From contig JAIXPX010000035.1 in the NCBI GenBank assembly GCA_027486035.1, forward strand, positions 1 through 50,643: a DNA stretch of 50,643 nt. Direction: 5' to 3'. A program made the position numbers and the translations under genes. Every line of letters begins with the position of its first letter. Positions within the stretch are counted from its first letter, which is position 1. The notes beneath the pieces were generated by a model. That model searched no databases. It was not told the DNA's origin and worked only from the letters and a program-made list of their open reading frames with translations. Source of the DNA: Erythrobacteraceae bacterium. GTDB lineage: Bacteria; Pseudomonadota; Alphaproteobacteria; Sphingomonadales; Sphingomonadaceae. Shown in pieces: positions 17,775 through 26,554 of this stretch.

Positions 17775-18967
17775 GTTCGCGTCCGCTGGGCGAGCGCCTC
17801 GGCACAGGCGTGGCCGCTCGCCCAGGCCCACTGGAAGTTGTAGCCACCGAGCCAACCGGTGACGTCGACCGCCTCTCCGATGGCGTAGAGGCCCGGCACC
17901 TTGGCAGCCTCCATCGTGCGCGAGGAAAGCTCGGCCGTGGCGATGCCGCCGGCGGTGACCTCGGCCTTGGCATAGCCCTCGGTGCCGTTGGGGGCGAAGC
18001 GCCAATCGGCAAGGCGCGCCTGTGCCGCGCGCAGATCCTTGTCGGAACAATTTGCCAGCTCGCGCTCCAGCCCCAGACGGTCGGCCAGCGCATCGGCCAG
18101 CCTGTCGGGCAAACGCTCGCGCAAGAGCGTGCGCAGGTGGGCGCGGGGGCGGTCGCGCTTGGCTTCGAGCAGCCAGTCGGTCGCGGCCTCGGGCAGGAAG
18201 GTGATCCCCACCGGCTCGCCGTGCTGCCAGTAGCTCGACACTTGCAGGATCGCCGGGCCCGACAGGCCCTTGTGGGTGAACAGCGCGGCCTCGGCGAACG
18301 CGGCCTTTCCGGCGCGGGCCAGCACCGGCGCGGCGACGCCCGAGAGTTCGCGGAACAGCACGTCCTCTCCCCCGAGCGTAAGCGGCACGAGGGCAGGGCG
18401 CGGCTCGACCACCTTCAGACCGAATTGGCGCGCCAGCCGATAGGCGAAGTCGCTCGCGCCCATCTTGGGGATCGAGGGTCCGCCGGTGGCGATCACCAGC
18501 GCGGGCGCTTGCCATCTGCGGCCATCGGCGGCGGTGACGGTGAAGATGCCGTCCTCGCCCCGCGCCACCCCCGCTACCGCCACGCCGCAGCTGAGCCTTA
18601 CCCGCTCGGGCGGGCACTCGGCGAGCAGCATATCCACGATCTGGCGCGCCGAGCCGTCGCAGAACAGCTGCCCCAGCGTCTTTTCGTGCCAGGCTATCCC
18701 GTGCCGCTCGACCAGCGCGATGAAATCGGCGGGCGTGTAGCGGGCCAGCGCGCTCTTGGCGAAATGGGGATTGGCCGAGAGATAATTGGCTGGGCTCGCA
18801 CCGAGGTTGGTGAAATTGCAGCGCCCGCCGCCGGAAATGAGGATCTTCTTGCCCGGCGCTTCGGCCTTTTCCACCAGCGCGACCTTGAGACCGCGCTGGC
18901 CCGCTTGCCCCGCACAATAGAGCCCGGCCGCGCCTGCGCCGAGGATGATGACATCGCTCTGTTCCAC
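17771..18967 (-). CDS. FAD-dependent oxidoreductase of the HI0933/BaiN family
   Basis: 398 residues from the GTG at 18967. The N-terminus has a dinucleotide-binding motif DVIILGAGAAGLYCA, then the family block GKKILISGGGRCNFTN, ALVIATGG and, near the C-terminus, GLYAIGEAVDVTGWLGGYNF. This is the flavoprotein family annotated as aminoacetone oxidase/BaiN-like; the natural reaction is not established, so no gene symbol is given. The GTG is preferred because it starts right before the FAD motif; an upstream in-frame start would run into the uvrC start region. The stop overlaps the end of the TonB receptor by 4 bp (convergent). Confidence 0.88.
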   Translation of the reverse strand: MEQSDVIILGAGAAGLYCAGQAGQRGLKVALVEKAEAPGKKILISGGGRCNFTNLGASPANYLSANPHFAKSALARYTPADFIALVERHGIAWHEKTLGQLFCDGSARQIVDMLLAECPPERVRLSCGVAVAGVARGEDGIFTVTAADGRRWQAPALVIATGGPSIPKMGASDFAYRLARQFGLKVVEPRPALVPLTLGGEDVLFRELSGVAAPVLARAGKAAFAEAALFTHKGLSGPAILQVSSYWQHGEPVGITFLPEAATDWLLEAKRDRPRAHLRTLLRERLPDRLADALADRLGLERELANCSDKDLRAAQARLADWRFAPNGTEGYAKAEVTAGGIATAELSSRTMEAAKVPGLYAIGEAVDVTGWLGGYNFQWAWASGHACAEALAQRTRT

Positions 18968-19032
18968 GAAGCTGCCGATAGGGGGGCGCACGGCAATTGC
19001 CAATCGTCCCTCGCAGTCCCTATCTGCACCCC

Positions 19033-21000
19033 ATGGCCCGAACACCCGCAGGCACTCCCCACGATCCCAGAGAAGGCGATCGCTTCAACGAAGAGCGCGC
19101 CGCCTACACCGTCGCCAGCGCCCAGCCCGATCTCGAGGCGGGGGTGGCGGCGATCCGCGCGATGGTGAAGGTGCTGAAGCCCGTCCCCGGCGTCTACCGC
19201 ATGGTCGATGCGCGGGGCGAGGTGCTCTACGTGGGCAAGGCGCGTTCGCTGAAGGCCCGCGTCGCCAACTACACCCAGATCGCGCAGCTCTCGGGCCGCT
19301 TGCAGCGCATGGTCAGCCAGACGCGCAGCATGGAGATCGTCGTCACCCGCTCCGAGGCCGAGGCGTTGCTGCTCGAGGCGCAGCTGATCAAGCGCTTCCG
19401 CCCGCCCTTCAACGTGCTGCTGCGCGACGACAAGAGCTTTCCCTTCATCCTGCTGCGCGCCGATCACGCCTATCCGCGCATCCAGAAGCACCGGGGAGCG
19501 CGGCGGGCCAAGGGCAACTATTATGGTCCCTTTGCCAGCGCCGGGAGCGTCAACACCACGCTCAATGCGTTGCAAAAGCTGTTCCTGCTGCGAAGCTGCA
19601 CCGACAGCTTCTTCAACAACCGCGACCGGCCCTGCCTGCTCTACCAGATCAAGCGCTGCTCCGCGCCCTGCGTGGGGCGGATTGACGAGCCCGGGTATGA
19701 CGCCCTGGTGCGGCAGGCAAAGGATTTCCTGTCGGGCAAGTCGGGTGCGGTGCAGGCCGATCTCGAGCGGCAGATGGCCGAGGCGGCGGCGAACCTCGAC
19801 TTCGAGACCGCCGCGATGCTGCGCGATCGTCTCAGGGCGGCGACCTTCATCCAGGGCTCGCAGGCGATCAACGCGCAGGGGCTAGGCGACGCGGATGTCT
19901 TCGCGCTGGCGGCGAAGAACGGGCAGATGACGGTGCAGGCCTTCTTCATCCGCGGCGGGCAGAACTGGGGCCACCGCGCCTTCTTCCCGCGCCACACCAC
20001 CGAGGTGGACGAGGCGCAGGTGCTCGCGGACGTGATGCTGCAATTCTACGAGGAGGTGCCGCCGCCGCCCACGATCCTCGTCGACCGCGACCTGCCCGAA
20101 TGCGAGCTGATCGCGGCCGCGCTCTCGGAGCTGGCGGGGCGCAAGGTCGGCATCTCGGTCCCCGAGCGCGGCGACCGGCGCAAGCTCATGGAGCAGGCGA
20201 CGCGGAACGCCGTCGAGGCGCTGGAACGACGGCTGGCGGAAAGCGGCACCAAGGCGCGGCTCAACCGCGAGCTTGCCGAGTTCCTGGAGCTGGACAGCCC
20301 GCCCCAGCGCATCGAGGTCTATGACAACAGCCATATCCAGGGCACCAAGGCGGTGGGCGCGATGGTGGTGGCCGGGCCGGAGGGCTTCGAGAAGTCGCAA
20401 TACCGCAAGTTCAACATCCGCGAGGCGCAATCCAACGACGACTTCGCGATGATGCGCGAGGTCATGAGCCGCCGCTTCCGCAGTTTCGCCGAAGGAGAGG
20501 GCGAGCCTGCGCCCGACGCCAAGCCCGGCGGGCACGAGGCCGTGCTGCCTGATCTCATGCTGATCGACGGAGGCAAGGGACAGCTTTCGAGCGTGATGCG
20601 CGTGCTCGAGGACTACGGGATCGCGGAGGAGGTGGCGGTGGTCGGCATCGCCAAGGGACCGGGGCACGGGCGCGAGGGGCGCGAGGTGTTCCACTTTCCC
20701 GATGGGCGCGAGAAGATGCTCCCCACCAATTCACCCCTGCTGTTCCACCTGCAAAACCTGCGCGACGAGGTGCATCGCTTCGTGATCGGCGCGCACCGGG
20801 CCAAGCGGTCGAAGGCGATCACCGCCTCGCCGCTCGACGAGATCCCCGGCATCGGTCCGGCAAGAAAGCGCGCGCTGCTGCTGCATTTCGGCACCGCGAG
20901 CAAGGTGCGGGCCGCTGCGCTCGAGGACCTGCAACGCGCGCCCGGTGTCAGCGCGACAGTGGCGCGCAAGGTCTACGACTTCTACCACGCGGGCGGATAG
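19033..21000 (+). CDS. uvrC: UvrABC excinuclease subunit C
   Basis: 655 residues. UvrC makes the two incisions around bulky DNA lesions in nucleotide excision repair. In order: GIY-YIG endonuclease domain (~45-130, VPGVYRMVDARGEVLYVGKA), a Cys-containing segment (CSAPC), the UVR domain that contacts UvrB (MAEAAANLDFETAAMLRDRL), an RNase H-like second nuclease domain with EVYDNSHIQGT and DLMLIDGGKGQL, and a helix-hairpin-helix pair at the C-terminus (IPGIGPARKRALLLHFG). The ATG at 19033 is chosen; a TTG at 18997 is in frame. Its start faces the flavoprotein gene, so promoters are shared in about 65 bp. Confidence 0.97.
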   Translation: MARTPAGTPHDPREGDRFNEERAAYTVASAQPDLEAGVAAIRAMVKVLKPVPGVYRMVDARGEVLYVGKARSLKARVANYTQIAQLSGRLQRMVSQTRSMEIVVTRSEAEALLLEAQLIKRFRPPFNVLLRDDKSFPFILLRADHAYPRIQKHRGARRAKGNYYGPFASAGSVNTTLNALQKLFLLRSCTDSFFNNRDRPCLLYQIKRCSAPCVGRIDEPGYDALVRQAKDFLSGKSGAVQADLERQMAEAAANLDFETAAMLRDRLRAATFIQGSQAINAQGLGDADVFALAAKNGQMTVQAFFIRGGQNWGHRAFFPRHTTEVDEAQVLADVMLQFYEEVPPPPTILVDRDLPECELIAAALSELAGRKVGISVPERGDRRKLMEQATRNAVEALERRLAESGTKARLNRELAEFLELDSPPQRIEVYDNSHIQGTKAVGAMVVAGPEGFEKSQYRKFNIREAQSNDDFAMMREVMSRRFRSFAEGEGEPAPDAKPGGHEAVLPDLMLIDGGKGQLSSVMRVLEDYGIAEEVAVVGIAKGPGHGREGREVFHFPDGREKMLPTNSPLLFHLQNLRDEVHRFVIGAHRAKRSKAITASPLDEIPGIGPARKRALLLHFGTASKVRAAALEDLQRAPGVSATVARKVYDFYHAGG

Positions 21001-21052
21001 CCAAGGGGCGGACCTTGCGGCCCGCCCCCGATGGCCTCCCGTGCGGTGCAGC

Positions 21053-21976
21053 TTACTGGCGGGCGACCTGATGCGGGTCGTCTAGGGCCTTGCTTACCAG
21101 CACGTTCACAGAAACACGGCGGTTCTGCGCCCGGCCTTCCGGTGTCGCGTTGTCGGCCGCCGGATCGGCGGTCGCCATGCCGGTCGGGGTCAGCATGCGG
21201 TACGGCTTCCACTTGCAGACCTGCTGGAGGTGGTTGACCACAGCCGCGGCGCGCTTTTCCGACAAGGTCTGGTTGAACTCCTGCGAGCCGGTGATGTCGG
21301 CATAGCCGAGCACCAGCAGCAGGGCGTTCTCGTTCTGCTCGGCCTGCGCTGCGGCATTGCACAGCTCGGCCTTGTACTGCTCGGTGAGGTTCGCCTTGCC
21401 CGTCTGGAAGTAGACGTTCGAGGTGCCGACGAGGTTGTACTTGTCGATATCACCCAGACGGCCGCGCAGCGCCTCGGTGGCGGCGGCATTCCGGCGGATG
21501 GCCTCGCCGTGCTCGCCGAATTGCTGCGCCGTGCCGCCCCGGATCATCATCGCGATCTGGCGGTCGTCGCTGGTGAAACGCACCTCGTTGGCGACAAGGC
21601 CTTCGCCATATTGCGAGGTCTTGACGATCACCGGCAGGCCATTGGTCAGCGCATTCTGGTCGAGCGTCTTGTTGCCGACCCCGAGGAATCCGCCGCGGGT
21701 GCGGATTTCCGTTTCCGGATGGAGGGTGACCATGGTGACGTTGCCATCCTCGCCGGTCACCTGCAGGCGCGAACCCTGCCGGGCGGTGATCATGCCGGTC
21801 ACACGCGGGCCTTCCCGCATCTGTTCGAGCGATGGCAAGGCCCCGTAGACGGTGGCCGTTGCCTCGTCCTGGGTTCCGGTGGCGGGATAGGTCTGCGCCG
21901 ACAAGCCGGTGGCTGCGGCGGCTGCGAGTAGCGCCCCGAGGGCGATCTTTCGCGACGTGAGAAGGGTCGTTTTCAC
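21053..21976 (-). CDS. OmpA family outer-membrane/peptidoglycan-binding protein
   Basis: 307 residues. Signal peptide IALGALLAAAAATGLSAQ, a middle region (~60-160) resembling DUF5666-like beta strands (GPRVTGMITARQGSRLQVTG), and a C-terminal OmpA domain (~190-300) with VYFQTGKANL, LLVLGYADITGS, LSEKRAAAVVNHL and NRRVSVNVLV. OmpA domains bind the peptide of peptidoglycan, so it likely tethers the outer membrane to the wall or is a soluble periplasmic binder. It starts at GTG 21976, preceded by AGGAG with an 8-base gap. No beta-barrel seen. Confidence 0.85.
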   Translation of the reverse strand: MKTTLLTSRKIALGALLAAAAATGLSAQTYPATGTQDEATATVYGALPSLEQMREGPRVTGMITARQGSRLQVTGEDGNVTMVTLHPETEIRTRGGFLGVGNKTLDQNALTNGLPVIVKTSQYGEGLVANEVRFTSDDRQIAMMIRGGTAQQFGEHGEAIRRNAAATEALRGRLGDIDKYNLVGTSNVYFQTGKANLTEQYKAELCNAAAQAEQNENALLLVLGYADITGSQEFNQTLSEKRAAAVVNHLQQVCKWKPYRMLTPTGMATADPAADNATPEGRAQNRRVSVNVLVSKALDDPHQVARQ

Positions 21977-22165
21977 AGTTTTTGCTCCTGCGCTGCGGGC
22001 CGCGATGTCAGGGGTCGGCCTCTGGTTGGGGGATGCGCTTGAGCTTGGGTGTTGTGACCGGCGCCTTGCTGCCAGATGAACAAACCCGGCCCCGCGCCAA
22101 GAGCGGGGGCAGTCGGAGCATAGAATGCGGCGGGTTGTTCGGCCTCTGGATGCCGCAGCGGCCCG

Positions 22166-23986
22166 CTACCGGGCCGCCTCGGCAGCAATCCAGCGGTCGA
22201 TCTTCTGCTCCAGCACAGCCAGCGGCAGGCCGCCCGTGTTCAACACCTGATCGTGGAAGGCGCGGATGTCGAACCGGCTGCCGAGCTTCTCCTGCGCCCG
22301 CTTGCGCAGCTCCTGGATCTTGAGCGATCCGATCTTGTAACCCAGCGCCTGCCCGGGAATGGCGATGTAGCGATCAACTTCGGCCACCACGTCGGTGCGG
22401 GTCATGCCCGAGTTGGTCAGCATGTATTCGATCGCCTGATCGCGGCTCCAGCCCTTGGCATGGATGCCGGTGTCGACCACCAGCCGCATCGCGCGAAGCT
22501 GCTCGTCCTGCAAGGTGCCGTAGCGGTTCCAGGGATCCTTGAAGAAGCCCATCTCGTTGCCAAGTGTCTCGGCATAGAGCGCCCAGCCTTCGACAAAAGC
22601 GGTGGTGCCGCCATAGCGCATGAAAGCGGGCAGAGTCTCGTTCTCCTGCGCAAGGCTGATCTGGAAGTGGTGCCCGGGCGCGCCTTCGTGGAGGTAGAGC
22701 GTCACGATCCCCGGAGTCAGACGGCTCGGCAGGTCGTAGGCGTTGAAGAAGAACACGCCCGGGCGCTTGCCGTCGGCCGATCCCGGCTCATAGGAGCCGC
22801 CAGCCTCGAACTTCTCGGTCGAAGGATCGTAGGGGCGGATCTCGAGCGGTGATTTGGGCAAGCGCGAGAACAGCGCTCCGATCTTCGTGTCGACCTCGCG
22901 CCCGACCTGGTAATAGGCCTGAGTGAGCGCCTCACGGCTCCTGGGCTGAAACCTGGGGTCGGTGCGGACATAATCGAAGAACTGGTTGAGCGTGCCCTTG
23001 AAGCGCACCTCGCGCTTGAGCTTTTCCATTTCCGCCTTGATCCGGGCGACTTCGGAAATTCCAAGGGCATGGATGGTCTCGGGATCGAGCGGCAAGGTGG
23101 TCGAATCCTCGACCAGCTGGGCATAGAGCGCAGGCCCACCCTTCATCTGCGACAGGCCGATACTCTCGCGCGCGGCGGGGAGATATTCGTCGCGCAGGAA
23201 GTCGCGCAAGCGCGTGTTGACGGCGTAGATCTCGCGGGTCTTCGACTCATAGGCGGCAGTGAGCCGGGCCTTGTCGGCATCGGAGAAACCTTCCGGAAAC
23301 TGCTTCGTCGGACCCATGTACTGCGATTCGCCAATCGGCGTGTCGAGCTGGGTGGTCAGCTGCGTAACCATGATCCCGACCGTCAGCCGGGTTTCGAGCA
23401 CGCCGGACTTCATGCCTTGCCGGAACCTCGCGATCGCCCGGTCGACAAAGGCAATGTAATCGTCGTGGCGCGACAGATTGTCCTCGTAGTTGGCGATGGT
23501 CTTGAACGGCGCCGCACCGCTCCCGCTGGCGAGATTGGGGTAGGAATTGTGGAAGCCGAAGAAGTGGTTGAGCGGGCGCACTTCGGTGACGGTGCGCAAT
23601 TCGTCGCTCATCCCGGCGAGGGCGCGGGCCTGGGTGTAGGCGAACACGTCATAGGCAAGCTGGTCGGTGGCATCGAGCCTGCTGCGGTCGATCTGCGCGA
23701 GGATGGCGAGGTTCAACCTGATGTCGGTGCGCGCGGCCAGGAAGTTCGCATCGCTGAGCAGGTCACCGAGGCGGTCGACCCCATCCTCGTCGCCGCGATA
23801 GACCCGGGCAAGCGGGTTGAGCGCAAGCTCGCGCGCGTCGGCATCGGCAAACAGGGCGAACAGCTTGTCATGCTCGCTCTGAACGGCGGCGCTCGCGGCC
23901 GCTTGTGGTGCATCGCTCTCGGCCCAGACCGGCGCGGCAGTGAGCATCAATGTGCTCGAGGCGGCAAGCAGGAGGCGCAAGTTCAT
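22166..23986 (-). CDS. DUF885 family secreted metallopeptidase-like protein
   Basis: 606 residues from ATG 23986. Signal peptide LLLAASSTLMLTAAPVWA. The family hallmark is the segment LYLHEGAPGHHFQ (a HExxxHH-like zinc site) followed ~35 residues later by FVEGWALYAE, which gives a third ligand. DUF885 proteins are distant relatives of M3/M32-type gluzincins and are thought to be periplasmic carboxypeptidase-like enzymes; the substrate is unknown. The frame continues upstream to 24052, but that part has no signal-peptide character. It stands alone, downstream of the carotenoid oxygenase gene in the same direction. Confidence 0.87.
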   Translation of the reverse strand: MNLRLLLAASSTLMLTAAPVWAESDAPQAAASAAVQSEHDKLFALFADADARELALNPLARVYRGDEDGVDRLGDLLSDANFLAARTDIRLNLAILAQIDRSRLDATDQLAYDVFAYTQARALAGMSDELRTVTEVRPLNHFFGFHNSYPNLASGSGAAPFKTIANYEDNLSRHDDYIAFVDRAIARFRQGMKSGVLETRLTVGIMVTQLTTQLDTPIGESQYMGPTKQFPEGFSDADKARLTAAYESKTREIYAVNTRLRDFLRDEYLPAARESIGLSQMKGGPALYAQLVEDSTTLPLDPETIHALGISEVARIKAEMEKLKREVRFKGTLNQFFDYVRTDPRFQPRSREALTQAYYQVGREVDTKIGALFSRLPKSPLEIRPYDPSTEKFEAGGSYEPGSADGKRPGVFFFNAYDLPSRLTPGIVTLYLHEGAPGHHFQISLAQENETLPAFMRYGGTTAFVEGWALYAETLGNEMGFFKDPWNRYGTLQDEQLRAMRLVVDTGIHAKGWSRDQAIEYMLTNSGMTRTDVVAEVDRYIAIPGQALGYKIGSLKIQELRKRAQEKLGSRFDIRAFHDQVLNTGGLPLAVLEQKIDRWIAAEAAR

Positions 23987-24091
23987 CGGAGGTTGTCCCG
24001 GCAGGTGTTGTTCCAAGCGTGCCGCGCTACGCCCATGGCCGCGCATCGGCAATCGCGGCGGTGACGAGCGGCGCCGATGTCTCGACCGGCG

Positions 24092-25591
24092 TCAGCCGGC
24101 GCGGGCGTGGCGGGCGGCGTGGAAGGCGGCGTCGGCGCGCAATTGATCGTGCTCGACCCACACCGAATGCGTGCCGGAACAGATCTTGTGAGGGAGAGCA
24201 AGGCGGCAGATCGGGCCCTTCGTCACGTCCGCCGCATCGAGGATCGCGCATTCCGACGTCCCGCTGTTCTCGTCGATGAGGAAGGTGACGAGGTAACCAT
24301 CGTCTTCCGCCGTCGCGCCTTTGCGCGGGATCATCGGGCTCTCGCTGGCATAGACCCCCTCGGGCAGGCGATAGACCTGTTCCTCGCCCGTTTCGGTGTC
24401 GTGGCGAACATAGCCGTTGAACAGGAACCAGCCCGGCTTGGTGGTGGTCGACCAGACGTAGCGGCTCCTGCGCATGGCGAAGCGCGGATTGATCATCCCG
24501 AACTCGACGATCCGCTCGCTGAGCCGCTCCTCGCGGGTCTCGCCGGTCTTCAGGTTGAAGCGCCAGCGGTGGAGGCGGGACTTGAAGGAGTGCTCGTCGA
24601 CATAGGCCATCATGTGGCTGTAGCGGCCCATTTCCTCGAGCGGATCGGGCATGGGCTTGGCCTGATGATAGCCTTCGAGCACCACCTCGTCGCCTTCCTC
24701 CCAGGCATTGGTCCAGTGGAGCACATAGGTGGGCGAGGCTTCGAACCAGCGGATATCCTGCGGCTGGCCGTGACGCGGGATCAGGGCGAAGCGGGTCGGG
24801 ACGCCCGGGTGGAGGCGGGCGGCATGGATGTTGCGGCCCAGCAGTTCCTCGTCCCAGTAGAGCGGCATGTCGTTGAGGATCGACCAGCTCGGCGTGATCG
24901 CCATGTCGTGCGGCAGGCGCGGGCCGGGCAGGGGGACGGGGACGTAGTGGACGAGCTGGCCGGTGCGGTCGACCACGCCGTAATGCATGAAGGGTGCGTG
25001 CTTCGAATAATTGAAGAACATCAGCTCTCCGGTCGCCTCGTCGACCTTGGGGTGGGCCGAGATCCCGTCGAGCGGCACCCACGGCGCTTTGCCCCGGCTG
25101 GCGAGCGTGACCGGATCGAGCATCCACGCCTCGCCGCACTGGTAGAGCGTGGCATAGGCCGTACCGGCGTGGACGATGATGTCGGTGGAGCCGGTGTCCT
25201 TCAGCCCTCCGTGCGCGCCGAAGCCCGGGCGCACCGAGGTGCCCCACGGGTCCATCAGCCCGCCCCACAGCGATCGGCCCGCAATCTGCTCCGCCTCGAA
25301 GCAGTGCGTGCGCACGAAGCGGTTGCGGTAGCTCGCCTTGCCGCCGGAAATACTGACCTGGTGGATCATCGCGTCGCCATCGAAGGGATGATGCCGCCCG
25401 AGCGGCTGGTGCACCTGGTTCTCGGTGTTCCTGAGGTAGATGCCGTCGATGTCGGGGGGAATCGCGCCTGCGATGACCGGCAGCTCGGCGACATCGACTT
25501 CCTCGTGGAGCGGCGTCCATGGCCCCGTGAGATAGGGGTGGTTCGACGGCTCGAGACTGGTCTTCACCGGCGGATGACGCGTGATCTGCAT
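24092..25591 (-). CDS. Carotenoid oxygenase family protein (Fe(II) dioxygenase)
   Basis: 499 residues. The family cleaves carotenoid, apocarotenoid or stilbene double bonds with a non-haem iron held by four histidines in a seven-bladed propeller. All four candidates are present in the right contexts: H180 (ISAHPKV), H228 (LPHDMAIT), H292 (VLHWTNAW) and H475 (CSGTHSVWV). No signal peptide. ATG 25591 has GAGGGAGAGAGCC upstream. Substrate unknown: a carotenoid product (retinal-like) or a lignin-derived stilbene are both possible. It is divergent from the universal stress gene, with an FNR-type box between them. Confidence 0.92.
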   Translation of the reverse strand: MQITRHPPVKTSLEPSNHPYLTGPWTPLHEEVDVAELPVIAGAIPPDIDGIYLRNTENQVHQPLGRHHPFDGDAMIHQVSISGGKASYRNRFVRTHCFEAEQIAGRSLWGGLMDPWGTSVRPGFGAHGGLKDTGSTDIIVHAGTAYATLYQCGEAWMLDPVTLASRGKAPWVPLDGISAHPKVDEATGELMFFNYSKHAPFMHYGVVDRTGQLVHYVPVPLPGPRLPHDMAITPSWSILNDMPLYWDEELLGRNIHAARLHPGVPTRFALIPRHGQPQDIRWFEASPTYVLHWTNAWEEGDEVVLEGYHQAKPMPDPLEEMGRYSHMMAYVDEHSFKSRLHRWRFNLKTGETREERLSERIVEFGMINPRFAMRRSRYVWSTTTKPGWFLFNGYVRHDTETGEEQVYRLPEGVYASESPMIPRKGATAEDDGYLVTFLIDENSGTSECAILDAADVTKGPICRLALPHKICSGTHSVWVEHDQLRADAAFHAARHARAG

Positions 25592-25663
25592 GGCTCTCTC
25601 CCTCCGGGCAAAGGATGCGCGAGCCGCTACGGACTGGCAAGGGCACAAATATGGCCGCCAATC

Positions 25664-25677
25664 TTGATCCCGATCAA
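25664..25677. promoter_or_regulatory. FNR/FixK-type (CRP-family) binding site
   Basis: TTGATCCCGATCAA is a perfect match to the FNR/FixK consensus TTGAT-N4-ATCAA. Its centre is about 59 bp before the ATG of the universal stress gene and about 79 bp before the carotenoid oxygenase ATG. Because the leader lengths are unknown, either gene or both could be controlled by oxygen through an FnrL/FixK regulator. Confidence 0.75.
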
Positions 25678-25729
25678 GGCCGGAGGGCCCTCCCGGAGGC
25701 ATTATGGATTCATCAAAGGGAGAAGCGCG

Positions 25730-26545
25730 ATGAAATCGATCCTGCTGCACATCGACCACGATGCCGCGATGGCGGCGCGCCTTCAGGTGGCGCTCGACAT
25801 TGCCCGCTCGACCAATGGCCACATCACCTGCGTGCAGACGGTCAATTACAATGTCTTTGCAACCGGCGATGTCTACGGCGCGGCGATCGCGGCGGCGATG
25901 CCGGTGATCAGGGAGAACGCCGACAGGCTGCGTGCCGAGATCGAGCAGGAACTCGAAAACGAAGGCGTGGCCTGGGATTGGCGCTTTGACTACGGCATGG
26001 CGGCGCAGCGACTGCTCGAAGCCTCACCGCTGGCTGATGTGGTGATCCTCGGGCCGGCCGATCTCGGTGTCGGCGGGCGCGGCCCTGCCTCGCTGGTCGG
26101 CGATCTCGTTCTGAAGGCCCCTGTGCCGGTGCTGGTGGTGCCCGAGCAAAGCCGCAGCTTCGACATCGGCGCGCCGATGCTGGTTGCCTGGAACGGTTCG
26201 GCAGAGAGCGCCCATGCCCTGCGTGCCGCGCTGCCGCTGCTGGCCTGTTCGTGCAAGGTCACGCTGGCAAGCGTTGTTGAACCGGTTGCAAGTGCCGAGG
26301 GGAAACTGCCTCCGACCGAAGGCGCGCGCTATCTCAGCCGCCACGGCATCGCGTGCGAGATGCTGGAACTGCCGCGCGGCGATGCGCCGATTGCCGAAAC
26401 ACTGTTCCTTGCAGCTGAGATGCGCGAATGCGCGCTGATGGTGATGGGCGCCTATGGTCACTCGCGGCTGGCGGAGATGCTGCTCGGCGGCGTGACGCGC
26501 AAGGTCTTGGCCGATCCCAAGATGCCCATCCTTCTGGCCCATTGA
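25730..26545 (+). CDS. Universal stress protein (tandem UspA domains)
   Basis: 271 residues, about twice a single Usp domain. The first half starts MKSILLHIDHDAAM and ends VPVLVVPE; the second starts APMLVAWNGSAESAHAL and carries the nucleotide-binding-like G-x2-G pattern in MGAYGHSRLAEMLLGGVTRKVL. The first-half loop is less typical (GPADLGVGGRGPAS). Usp proteins help cells survive starvation, low oxygen or damage; tandem-domain types are often under FNR/FixK control, which agrees with the box upstream. RBS AAAGGGAGAA lies just before the ATG. Confidence 0.9.
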   Translation: MKSILLHIDHDAAMAARLQVALDIARSTNGHITCVQTVNYNVFATGDVYGAAIAAAMPVIRENADRLRAEIEQELENEGVAWDWRFDYGMAAQRLLEASPLADVVILGPADLGVGGRGPASLVGDLVLKAPVPVLVVPEQSRSFDIGAPMLVAWNGSAESAHALRAALPLLACSCKVTLASVVEPVASAEGKLPPTEGARYLSRHGIACEMLELPRGDAPIAETLFLAAEMRECALMVMGAYGHSRLAEMLLGGVTRKVLADPKMPILLAH

Positions 26546-26554
26546 GGGCGCGGA

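Noticed and set aside
15507..18917. Minus-strand open frame of more than 1100 codons opposite the second receptor
   Set aside because: Low-complexity Arg/Ala/Gly sequence with no motifs; it is the shadow of the GC-rich receptor gene on the plus strand and of the FAD protein.
21005..21028. GGGGCGG...CCGCCCC stem between uvrC and the OmpA-like gene
   Set aside because: It has a ten-base loop and no T-run on either strand, so it was not called a terminator.
24092..25591. Retinal-forming partner of a proteorhodopsin system
   Set aside because: No rhodopsin gene or carotenoid synthesis genes are in the window; the substrate of the oxygenase is left open.
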